Position numbers and translations under genes: made by a program. From Moniliophthora roreri (taxonomy: Eukaryota; Basidiomycota; Agaricomycetes; Agaricales; Marasmiaceae), in assembly GCA_001466705.2 (NCBI GenBank), contig LATX02000133.1, positions 806,001 to 870,000 on the forward strand: 64,000 nucleotides of DNA, read 5' to 3'. Below are positions 47,884 to 58,220 of this stretch, piece by piece. How positions within the stretch are numbered: position 1 is the stretch's first letter; each line of letters starts with the position of its first letter. The notes under the pieces are model-generated. The model did not search any database, was not told the DNA's origin, and saw nothing but the letters and a program-made list of their open reading frames with translations.

Positions 47884-48928
47884 TGATGACTGGCAACTGG
47901 TGGAGTCAGTTTGTGCTGCTGATGTCACTCCAAAAATATTCCCATGCATCATGGATACTGAGTTACATCCAAAATCGATGGCAAATCTATGGTTAATTGG
48001 CTTCTATATCAAATTGAGAACTAGTATACTAAGGATTTTGATACAGACAGTAATTAGGAGACTATAAGAGCTATTGGAAAATATATACAGATAAATAAAG
48101 CTTGATTGATGCGAGAACGTGTTGATTGATGTGAACGTGAGGTAATTCAGATTCACACCATTGCATTGACAGCACATTACTCTTCTTCTCCCCCCATGTC
48201 ATCCTCTACCTCTATCTCTTTGTTCATCTTGCCCTCCTTCTGCTGTGCAAGGTAATCTTCAATAACTCTTTTGAGGAAAAACAACTTATTGGCCTTTTTC
48301 CCTATTTTCTTCAGGTTCTTTGGTATCATGGCATTGTTCTGGACATCTCGGTGCCAGGCAAGTTGCTGGTCCATCATCACAACTGTGAAGGAGCGCTGGA
48401 ATATAGCTGCAACAGTTGAAACAGATTCCACAGCCTGAATGGCTCAGAGCATGGAATGGCCCAGAAGGGAAAAGTCACATCAATCAGAAGGATGTCAAGC
48501 TGTAAGAGACATGTCGTGGACATGTCAATCACATTTATTCTACTAGCCCACATGTACCCCTTGAATAGGGCTCTAATTCCAACCCTTTTAGGATTATATT
48601 TGTAATGTTGAGAACAAAATTCTTCTGATTTGCACAGTTCTCCAAATCCAGCAGTACTTTCGGCTAGCTTGGCCTTCAGTGGTCACCATTTGATGAATAT
48701 TTATGTGTTATGAGCCTGTAGGAAAAATCTGTTCTCAACATTACATATATCTCGATTTTAGATGATTTTTGACTGCTTCAGAATAGTGATAAAGTGAGTA
48801 TTGAATATTTTTGAAAAATTCGCCATCAGCGAAGAGGAAACAGGAGCGCGGAAGTTCCCTGCGGCGGAGATTGACAGTTTAAACTCAGCGCCGAGACGCC
48901 CGAGCCCCTGCCAAATTGCCAGTCATCA
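47884..48928. mobile_element. Non-autonomous TIR DNA transposon, about 1.05 kb, TSD CTAGTAT
   Basis: Ends are inverted: TGATGACTGGCAA on the left and TTGCCAGTCATCA on the right (13 bp perfect). CTAGTAT precedes (47877-47883) and follows (48929-48935) the element, and the empty site in Repeat A has one copy. Inside is a minus-strand open frame of 84 codons (48177-48431; QLAWHRDVQNNAMIPKNLKK) of unknown family. No transposase is recognisable. Seven bases is an unusual duplication length, near the 8 bp of hAT-like elements. The right end is CpG-rich while the left is CpG-poor. Confidence 0.8.
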
Positions 48929-49105
48929 CTAGTATAAGGTGTGAACTTAGAGGCCTGTTAAGGTGATGGAGCACGAGTAGGTAGACTCAGTTCAATAGCA
49001 AAATGTAAGGTAAAATTACAGCAATGTGGCATGATATGTGTGGCCGTACTCTGGGTACAGCGTCAAGAAATGATAATAGGCGCGTATGGATGAAACCAAT
49101 CGTTT
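48929..49105 (+). repeat. Repeat A, split copy, right part
   Basis: ctagtataaggtgtgaac through aagaaatgataatagg matches 41346-41500. Here gagCACGAG and ggCCGtac stand where 41307-41510 has gagCATGAG and agCCAtac, so this copy kept CpGs that the other lost. Confidence 0.85.
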
Positions 49106-49269
49106 GTGAGTTGAGTTTTCTCCCTCGCGTGAGGTGTGTAGCCAAAGCCGGGCCACAGGCCCAAATATATTACACACGAGAGGCCTTACATTTGCTGAGC
49201 CTTCTGGCAAAATTCCCGCGTTGCCAACGACATTAGAGCATTTATAACTAGTACATTTGGTGATGTTAA

Positions 49270-49445
49270 TTACCGGGCATAAGTATCATATTTCTCGCTC
49301 AAGGGGTCATCAAGGGGAAGCTACGGTGGGGCGGTATAAAATCGAGTTTTCCGGGAAGCAGGATGAGGATATTTTGCGCAGGGTAGTTTGGTCCATGCAT
49401 CTTCCGAAGTGAACTCGTACCGCGGTTATAACGCAAACACTATGT
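49270..49445 (+). pseudogene. Decayed 3' fragment of the 28-kb unknown-family gene
   Basis: DNA aligns with 29223-29390 (for example catcaaggggaagctac against catcaagggaaggctac). Translation gives YKIEFSGKQDEDILRRVVWS against YDVKFSGKEDEDTSRKMIVWS in the longer copy. It is truncated, out of frame upstream and has a stop after MHLPK. It has kept more CpG than the longer copy. Confidence 0.8.
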
Positions 49446-49464
49446 CGTTCTCGATGGGGCAAAC

Positions 49465-49541
49465 GGGCGGCAGAAGCAAAGCTCGGGGCGGCAGAAGCAA
49501 AGCTCGGGGCGGCAGAAGCAAAGCTCGGGGCGGCAGAAGCT
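49465..49541 (+). repeat. 21-bp minisatellite, about 3.6 units
   Basis: Unit is ggggcggcagaagcaaagct plus c, repeated with no mismatch, the last unit partial. It is GC-rich and lies between the repeat island and the csn5 3' end. Confidence 0.9.
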
Positions 49542-49712
49542 CGACTAACCTGGACCAGACCAGCTGATCGGATATATAGCTGGTTCTACTATGGAAGGCG
49601 ACTCGGGTGGACATTATGGGGCCTATTGATTTCGGAAGTATGAAGAATACAATATAATACATGAACCGGATCTATCACATCGACAAGCAGGGCAAGTAAG
49701 CATGTTCCAAGA

Positions 49713-51207
49713 TCAACCAATTGCCATCGAGTTATCCACAGCCTCGGATACTCGGTCTGTCGTACTCGAGGGAGCACCGGGCTCGACATGGTTCTTTGGG
49801 CGCATGGAGAAAATGACATCCTTGATGACCTGCGCAATAAGACCGTGTTGGGCTTCAACTGCAATCTTGGTGCTGTTCGGAACGAATGAGTGTGAGCGTA
49901 ATGCATAGGGAAGTGCACGACTAACCTGTCTTTCACGCTCTTCGCCAACTGGTTCTCTTCCTTCTTCTTCTCCTCTTTCTCGTTCTAGGCATGAAGTCAG
50001 AAGGCTGCAATACCTAAGAATGAAAAGAAGTACCTTCGAACCCTCTTTATCAGGCAGAGAAGGTAACACTGGTCTCGTGTTCGACACCCCCGAGCTGGCT
50101 TTCGACAGCTTTTGATGAAGATCCGCGAGCTGGGATACAGCGTATGCCCTATTCTGTTGAATCAAGATTTGACATCAGCCAGTTGCAATTGGGAGAGACA
50201 TGAAAGAAAAAAACGCACGGAAATCAACGGACTTTGACTCAGAGTGTTTGCCCAATACTTGTTCCACAGCATCCCCAGGAGTTGATTATCCATCTTTGAC
50301 TTAAATATCTCCACATCGAGCTGATAATATTGATTTGCATGTACACCGAAATCTTCGATCTTGCTTAGAGGAATGGATTGGTATTCTGATTGGGCAACGT
50401 TGGGAGGCTTGTAGTTTTCGGGATATGTACGGAAAGCACCAATGTCAACTTTGCCAGCTGAGATGGTACGATTGGGATCGATCTGCAACGTTGTCCGTGT
50501 GAGTCAAGATGTTTGGGTGGTGAGGTGCTGTGAGACGTACGACCACGGCCACGAAGGGGTCTTGATACAGCTGGTTGTTCATTTCAGTTGTGACATCGAT
50601 TCCAGAAAGCCAGCATCCATATCCTGGATGAGAGTGATACCATCCTATGGCGTTTTCGAGGCGACCGACCTATCATGTAGATCATTTGCTTGTGTGGAAT
50701 TTGTAGAAAGACAAGTTCACTCACTTGCTCACTACCAGTAGTATACTGCACCATATACTCCGCAGCTTCATTTCCCGCATTGACACGCGTCTCTGTTCCT
50801 TGGACAGGCAAAGCGAAAGAATCCATGATAACCATTGTAGTGCCAATAATTTTCCCCTGCATCATGCCCATGATTTCGTAAGGTACTCCTGAGCGCGCAT
50901 GAATAACCTACGTTAACAGTTTAGTACCATCGACACAATCGTGAAACCCTTGACATTACGGACCATTTTGATTAAAGCCACAGCGGATATCTTGCACTTC
51001 TTGAAGTAATGAGGACTTTAGCAACGTCAGTACCAGTATCAAAAGACCAAGGAAGGATGGGTACTCTTCCTTCCATGGCGCCGCATTCACTATCTTTCGA
51101 TGTTCCACAGGATCGTATTTGAATATCTCGTCCTCCGGGGAAAGTTCTTGGACATTGTTGACTAGATCGAATGTCTGTCTGGCTGTGCTACTACCTGCAG
51201 AAGTCAT
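49713..51207 (-). CDS. csn5: COP9 signalosome subunit 5 (CSN5), JAMM deneddylase
   Basis: Catalytic subunit of the COP9 signalosome, which removes Nedd8 from cullins in the nucleus and cytosol. Start chosen at 51207 ([20 protein letters not shown]); an in-frame ATG at 51228 adds seven residues. Exons give [37 protein letters not shown] (with the JAMM Glu), [40 protein letters not shown] followed by SGIDV (zinc-binding HxH and the Ser/Asp of the JAMM motif), [51 protein letters not shown] and [15 protein letters not shown]. The C-terminal helix [19 protein letters not shown] ends in a Ser/Thr-rich tail at 49713. All catalytic residues are present. It is divergent from the ICMT-like gene, with a shared 466-bp upstream region. 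Confidence 0.95.
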
Positions 51208-51618
51208 CTCGCCTCTAATAATCACCATCAGTAAGAAACGTTGTTATCAAAAGAAGGAACTTACCACCAAGTCTTCACAGTGGTGCTGGGGACAAGGCAG
51301 GTGCGTGACTGTGACGCTGGTGTGACGCTGGTGACACGACGTGGGCCGTTGTCACACCACCGCCATCATATTCCCGACGTCCATGGTCTCCGCTGTAAAT
51401 CTTTACCCTGGCTACCCTGTGCCACACCCCAACCTGTCAAGCGCTACTCAGGACAGGTAACGGTGAATTGAATACGGTGATCCTTACCCTGGAAGGGGCT
51501 AGACGGTTATCAGCCAATTACCAGCTATGGGAGAATCGGAATGGGTGTCGGACGGGAAAATAAGCTATGCGAGGCCCTTCGAAACTTATGCCGCGGAGAC
51601 TTGAGGACATTCTATCAG

Positions 51619-51625
51619 TATAAAA
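51619..51625 (+). promoter_or_regulatory. TATA box of the ICMT-like gene
   Basis: TATAAAA is 55 bp upstream of the ATG at 51674, in a usual position for a fungal core promoter. Confidence 0.6.
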
Positions 51626-51673
51626 CCCAGTTGTCATTTTCCAAGGTCTGCAGAATTTCCGTTCATCATCATC

Positions 51674-52468
51674 ATGTCTTTCATCAGAGCTTCTCTCACT
51701 ACTGCTCAGGCAATCGCTCACCACTATGCCATGACACCTCCCAATCCAACCAAAGAAGACACACGCTACCACAAGGAAGAGTGGTGGGTGCTGCAGATAG
51801 CACCATTCATTTTCAGAGTAGGTCTGCTTCATGCAAATCATGGACGATTCGTTTATAGTTCATACCTAGATGCACTCCGTCGTTCTTTGGGTTTGCGCTT
51901 GCTTCGAAACATTAAGCTACCTCAGTGCCCTACAAACCCGCTCTTCTCTGTCCCTTTTCACTTGTCCAGTGACTGCGGACGCTTCAATACGGACAACGCC
52001 CATGTTCCTCATAGGCAGTCTTGCGCTCTTCTTGGGTGCCTATATCCGCCTCGACTGCTTTAAGGCATTGGGTCATCTCTTCACCTTCGATCTTACCGTC
52101 CACTCTGATCACAAGTTGATCACGGATCGTTTTTACGGCTACGTCCGCCACCCAGCGTACACAGGATCTTTGCTACTCGTTGCGGGTATCACTTTCTCGC
52201 ATTTTACCGAGGGCAGCTGGCTCACAGAGTGTGGCCCCCTTCAATCACCAATGGTCGTCTCCGTGGTTTGGGCTGCGTGGTGGGCATGGGTCGTCGCAGT
52301 CGCTCTGAGTAGAGTGAAGGCGGAAGACACCGAGATGAAAAAGAGATTCTCGCAACAGGTATGGTTGCACTCATTTCTGCACTGCGTTCACACATCTCAT
52401 CGCTACCAATACAGTGGGAAGAATACGCGATCGAGGTTCCCTGGTGGTTCTTCCCTGGAATTGCATGA
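51674..52468 (+). CDS. Isoprenylcysteine carboxyl methyltransferase-like membrane protein
   Basis: ICMT enzymes in the ER methylate the prenylated C-terminal Cys of Ras-type proteins and mating pheromones. Exon 1 starts MSFIRASLTTAQAIAHHYAM and ends at IAPFIFR; an intron of about 55 nt leads to MHSVVLWVCACFETLSYLSA. Later, TTPMFLIGSLALFLGAYIRL, CFKALGHLFTFDLTVHSDHK, LITDRFYGYVRHPAYTGSLL (cofactor-binding RHPxYTG motif), helices around VVWAAWWAWVVAVALSRVKA, EDTEMKKRF and, after a last intron, WEEYAIEVPWWFFPGIA at the C-terminus (52468). The order and motifs match the family. Several membrane segments are visible. Many Agaricomycetes have several ICMT-like copies, so it need not be the housekeeping one. 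Confidence 0.85.
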
Positions 52469-55400
52469 AGAAAATAACATTCCATGTGAGTCCATTATTT
52501 GTCTATGTTCATCAGTGATACGTTTCTTACCCCCATGCTGAACAGGCACAATGCGACTCCGAGTTTGAATGATTTACCTGGCACTCGTTAATCTTCTCGC
52601 ATCAAGCACAAGCTGCCATTGACTGATGATCACGACTAAAAACGTATAGGCATGCTTGATTATGGCTTTTCGAGGGAAATCCAAAAACAAATTTGTAGAC
52701 TTTATTTAATGGGCTACATGTCGAACCTATCTCCGCTGTATTGATAGATATTTAAGGATGCATTCCACCTTGCGTGTATAGGATGTCTCAGCCGGTCTCG
52801 TCAGAAGTGCGATTACCCTAGTCTCCCCTAGGTAGACATACCTTACCTACCGCGAAGATGTAACTACTCTGGCTCATGATCTCTGATTACAGTGCACTCC
52901 ATCAATTTATGCTTCACGTCGTACATTGGTGGGGCCCTGTTCCTGTCCTCAGAACACTAGAATCAAATGCTTCGGCAAGGAGAACATAACAAATCATCGT
53001 CGAATTAGAGGAGCGTAAGTAGCATGATGGTTACTTCTGATTCCATTTCTATTAGTTTTCTACTTATTCCGCATGCTCATGGTGCGCATCGTCGGGACTA
53101 AGGATGGGAATCAATCAGTATGAGCACGAACTCAACATTGAAGAAGAACCATACACATTATTAATCCCTTGATATCCTTCACCTTGGCGTTCTCAACACT
53201 CTACTTCAATAACAAGACTCTTATGCATGCCTAACCCAAAAGCACAAACCCAAAGCCGAAGAGAATCAACCAGTACAACGGCAGAGTTTTGTAGGATCTA
53301 CCAAACACGACGTGTAATGGTGGAGTATAGATGACAAACGCCCGCGACTCGGAGCATTCCAAGGAAAGTGGTTCCCAATAACGTCACGGTCGAAGGGAAC
53401 TGACAATCGAGTTTTAACGGCGAAGATGTTAAGCATTGCACGATAAAGATTGATAGGAATACTATGCACGGAATATCCCAACATTAGCGGAATTCTTGAA
53501 GCAAAGGATGAACGAGCATACCTATTGATTGAGTCTGGGCAAGAGCTTTCATCTGTTGGTCAGCGCTTAACGTTATGCCCTAAAGGAACCGTTGGAACTT
53601 GCGAAAAAGCCTATTCAATCATGGATGTGTAAGTCTCCGAGGGAATATGTTGGGTCCTGACTCCTAGACGTACCACCTTGTTGAGCTCTTCGCAAATCCG
53701 AGGGAGAGAATCCATTGATACACAAGATTACAACCACCTATGAACAGGTTTGCAAATCAGCCGTGGTCAAAGGCAAACATAAACCACCTGACGACTCGCG
53801 TTCCGAGCGACTCAATCATTCCAGCCTCCAGGTACGAGTAACTGAATAGCTTTAGCCTACAAGCGTCTTGGAAGCGGAATTCGACATTTCCGTTTAGTCT
53901 TCCCAAGACTCCGTCATGAATGGTTTTGTGAATTTCTAGATAAGTAGCTCGGGGATATCCGCGATGGACGGTAGGGTTCCTGAGTTTCCCGGTCGGGATC
54001 ATAGCCTTGGGCGAGCTATGCCTCGGCACGGCAGAGTGCTCGGGGTTTCAGTACAGCCAGGGTGCATTGATTGACTATAACCGAGACGTTGACGATTGTC
54101 GGTCCAAATTAAAGAGCGGGCAGTGGGCGCTCACCTGGTTTACGTGGACCGAGATGCATCAAACCGTCGCCACTGTCAGTCTCTGGCAGGTTTCAAGCGA
54201 ATGATAGCTGTGCAAAATATCGAGAGCCTGAGTGCCAAAGAGCGCTGCGTCGGCGCACCGCAATGAGGAATTCATAACCAAGATCTGGGTGTTCGCAGTC
54301 AGTACGATGGCACAGGAGTCTGAGTAGGTAGAGCTCATCAATAACCGGGATGAGAATAGGGTGGTAGGTACTACGACATCTAGCATGGTAAATATCATCA
54401 GCGGAATAGATGCGGTTCAATGACTAGGGATACGGACATGAGTGCATGATACGTGTCATGGTGTATTGGACCGCGCTTTTCGGGTTCATAAAAATCTGCC
54501 TTTCCTCAGCAACCTGCAATGAACGTCAGCAACTGGGAAGGTGGACATATTTCTCGACGATACTCACTGACTATTGAAGCAAAGTTAGCATCTAGCAGAC
54601 TGCTAGGATCATTCTATCGAGGCATCTCTCCGTGAGGTTTCTGTAGACGTTATCCGACGTTGTTCGACGTGTCTTAGGTGGGCATCCTTTGGGTTCTCTG
54701 TGCCTCATTTACGTCCAGTTTTGCCAGATAATGTTCGAAAAATAGTCAATCGTGTCTACTGATGAACTAAGGTACATAATGCTCTACTATAGCCAACTCA
54801 CCTTGTACAATCCAACACTGCGAGGCTCAAGCTCTATCACCGCGACCTTGATGCCCACCTCATTAACCCTCTCCCCAGGTTCCCCGTCAACCTATGAAGA
54901 ACCATTTGCCCAACAACCCTACAAATGCCCGGCCTTGTCTCAGTACTTGGCTCTCGTGGTATTTGACGTGGACCACAAGCTGGCGTAGGAGATCGCATGA
55001 GCTATGAGTGAAAAGCTAGTACATATAAATGGATTTGACTCACCTGTATGGTGTGATACACGTCACCGCCACAAAACTGAGAACTCTCGAGGAGTTCCCA
55101 GCGAGGACAAATGAAAGTAAAATCCACCATGAAACTCTGGAATTAACCTATCTCGCTGCACTTCTTCTCCCATTCTCCAGTCGCGTCTCGAGGCCCTTGA
55201 AGTACCTTGCCATTGCAAAAGGTGCCGAATCGAAAGGATGTCGCCCAGATGCGGAATCTAAAGAGGGGGAGTTAAACGAAAGATGAGATTGTTTGAAACT
55301 GGGGGTAAGGATTCGCCAATTTTTCCTTATACGGAAGGTATAAGATGGTGGGAAAGTTGTGGTCTCTCGAGATTGCTTAACTTTGGTTCGTTTCGCTTCG

Positions 55401-55857
55401 CTCTCATCGCCCCCAGAAAGTTTTCGCAAACGGATTCTTAATCACCATCGGATTCTGATGGCACACTGCGGCAAGCTTATGTCTATGTCACCCTGGAACG
55501 TGCGGCTCCACTTCCGTCTAGAGACATCGAAGGGAGAGGTGACTCGTCGAATGGACGTCAGGAAACATCAGAATTTCCTGGTTTCGTCGAATAACATCTG
55601 GTGGCGTCCATTAACATCTCATTTGGAGAACTCATCAGTGACGTAAATTTAATTATCGGTAGAAATGACGATGGTGTGCCGCCGCGTAGCTGTTGGGTAG
55701 AATTTGATTCACAAACTACGCCTGATTTGATGCCACTGAAAGACCTGTTCGAGGAAACTGATTAGACGCGATTGATGGGATACAAAGGTGTGTAAACGGC
55801 ACTTCTCCAAATTATAAGACAGAAGGAGCGCGGGAAACCTTTTGCCTTCACACTATC
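52469..55857. other. 3.4-kb stretch without an assignable gene
   Basis: Normal CpG, no repeat structure detected. A minus-strand fragment near 53300-53460 reads as hydrophobic sequence (VFLSIFIVQCLTSSPLKL, then GTTFLGMLRVAGVCHLYSTI), and another near 54190-54400 (MLDVVVPTTLFSSRLLMSS) is also membrane-like, so a decayed or unrecognised multi-pass membrane protein on the minus strand is possible. I could not join them in frame. A plus-strand piece near 54010-54200 (ECSGFQYSQGALIDYNRDVD) is also open but unassigned. Confidence 0.35.
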
Positions 55858-58120
55858 ATGCTAAGCACATTCTCATCAGTAACTAACGTCGGCGCATTTG
55901 TTCTGGTTCTCATATGGTTGTTGTCCAAAGTCCTTAAAACCGGACGACGGGAACAACATTTACCTCCCGGTCCGCCTACACTTCCTATTGTCGGAAATCT
56001 ACACGTACTACCAGCTGAAAGTCCTCATGTTAAGTAAGCTACAGACTGTAAAATTGAAGCAATATACTAATCTCACATTAGGTTCACCGAATGGGCTCGG
56101 ACGTACGGCGACATCTACTCTCTGAAGATCGGTCCCAGAACTATGGTGGTTGTGAGCAGCATGGAAGCGGCCAAGGAGCTGATGGACAAGCGCAGTGCGA
56201 ACACATCAGACCGACCACCCAGTCATATGGTTGATCGAATTACGAACGGAATGAGTCTGTTTATGCTTCCGTATGGTAAGTACGGGCTATGCTTAAATCC
56301 GTTCGTTCAGATACGTCCTAACGTGCACAGCCGATACGTGGCGTGTAATGCGCAAAGCGGCCCAGGCAATTCTCACCCCAAGGGCCGTAGAAAGTCATCT
56401 CCCGATTCAGGTACTTTCGTGCACCATCTCAGTATGACGGCTCCGAAACTCATAGGGCGCAATCAGAAAGCAGAGGCGATACAACTCATGTACGACTTTC
56501 TGAAGGACCCAGAGGTGCGCTAACATCTATTCACCGCGGCTTAGCATCCATGATATCTTTGCGATCAGGGCTTTTTCGGTCACCTCGGCCGCTACAGCAA
56601 CTCCATAATGATGTCGGTCCTCTTCGGAAATCGCTGCCCTCGTTATGAATCCCGTCATTCAAAAGCCTTTTTCGAAGCCCAAGAATTGTGGAATCTAGCG
56701 CAGTCAACAACAGTCCCTCCTGTCGATTTGCTCCCATTTTTGGATTACATCCCCAATAGATGGGCATGGTGGAAGCGTCTTGCTAAAGAAGTACGACGAA
56801 GACAACGAGAACTGTACTTTGGCCTCGTGAATGGCTGTGAAGCGCGAATGAAGAAGGGAGAAGAGAATGGGTCCTACATGGAGGAAATCTTGATCAGGCA
56901 GAAGGAGTTGGGATTGAATAAGGAAATGATTGGGTTGGTATCCAAGGTCATTCTTTCCTGGGTCACCTTTGAACCGAATTTTTACTGGCAGATATTTGGG
57001 CGGGGGGCTTCTCGAAGGAGGCTCAGACACTGCTGCTTTATTTCTGAAGTATCTCGTCATGTCGCTCGTGGCGTTTCCTCGTGTGCGGCGGAAAGCCCAA
57101 GCGGAAATCGATCGTGTGATTGGGCATGAGAGAACCCCGACTCTCGCCGACTTCAAGGAACTCCCTTACATCCAAGCTTTGATCAAAGAGGTAAGGTGGC
57201 TCTACTGGCATGACACTATACGATGTTGTTGATAATTTTAATCCTCAGGTACATCGATATCGTCCAGTTGTGCCAGTTGTGCCACATGCTACAATGGCAG
57301 ACGAGGAAGTGTGTCCTTCGCTTTTCCGCCAACTGATCTTTGGGATTCTGACCTGCGGTTGGATAGTACCGTGGCTTCGTTATACCGAAAGGAAGCATCT
57401 TGTTGGCGAATACCTGTAAGTGCCCAGGTGTATACTCAATTTGCAGGAGCCAACTAACATTCCGCATAGACGGGATCTATCATAATCCTCGTATGTGATC
57501 TCATCCACGCCTCGAATTGGCACTCATGGCGCCAAGTAGACTATTACGATGATCCAGATTCGTTTTATCCTGAACGATACCTTATCGCAGAGCACGGTAA
57601 CAAGCAGGGAGTGGATGCCAGCTCATTCCGCAATAGTATCATCTTTGGATACGGAAGAGTAAGTTTCTGGTGCTATCGAATCGAGCAATCACTTTGTTAA
57701 CCCGAATTCCAGAGATTCTGTCCCGGAATGCACCTTGCAGAGGTCTCTGTGGTGGGTAAGAGATCTCTAACCCATACTCAAAGTCTGACGTTTCATTTCA
57801 TAGAACCTCAATACCATGAACTTAATCTGGGCTTTTGATTTCGATGCAGTCGAAGGGGCACCTGTCAGTCTTGATAACTACGAGAAGAAGGTGCGACACT
57901 CCCCGTCCCATTCAGCGGTCAGCGACTCACTTCTTACTTTCAGGGTATACTTCCCAGCCCACTACCCTTCAAATGTCGAATTCGTCCGAGAAACCAGAAC
58001 GTGGTCAACATCATCGAACGCGAGTTCAAAGAGGCGACTGAAACATTTGTCAAGTTTGAGAGAGACCTTGATCCGGCAGATAAGCAATGGGTAGACGAAT
58101 TACGAAAGAACTTGATCTAG
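55858..58120 (+). CDS. Cytochrome P450 monooxygenase, microsomal
   Basis: Haem-thiolate oxygenase. The N-terminus MLSTFSSVTNVGAFVLVLIW is a membrane anchor, followed by the hinge HLPPGPPTLPIVGN. Exons joined across about a dozen introns give FTEWARTYGDIYSLKIGPRT, ADTWRVMRKAAQAILTPRAV (C-helix WxxxR), PFLDYIPNRWAWWKRLAKEV, GGGLLEGGSDTAALFLKYLV (I-helix), LPYIQALIKEVHRYRPVVPV (K-helix ExxR), EEYRGFVIPKGSILLANT, DDPDSFYPERYL and IIFGYGRRFCPGMHLAE (haem-binding FxxGxRxCxG with the ligand Cys), ending LRKNLI at 58120. All family motifs are present and in frame. It resembles the O-methylsterigmatocystin-oxidoreductase-like P450s abundant in Agaricomycetes. The substrate is unknown. It converges on the GH3 gene, 100 bp away. 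Confidence 0.9.
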
Positions 58121-58220
58121 ATTTGGGCTATTACGAAGCTAGAGACACAGGAATGTATACAGATGGCGAATCAAATCATGTAGTTTTCAATTACTACCCA
58201 TGAGCAGTCTCCGTCAACTA

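Larger units (their letters stand above)
28880..48830. other. CpG-depleted repeat island
   Basis: Across this block CG dinucleotides are rare: I counted one in the 1,200 bases 33421-34620, whereas flanking genes have several per 60 bases. A/T content is also higher. The block is composed of nested transposable elements and decayed repeats. Where two copies of a repeat can be compared, CG in one is TG or CA in the other. CpG density recovers abruptly near 48.8 kb. This is the signature of long-term CpG methylation and deamination on silenced repeats. Confidence 0.85.

Noticed and set aside
49426..49662. Minus-strand open frame with repeated PPRALLL
   Set aside because: It is a by-product of reading the 21-bp minisatellite; no start, intron or family support.
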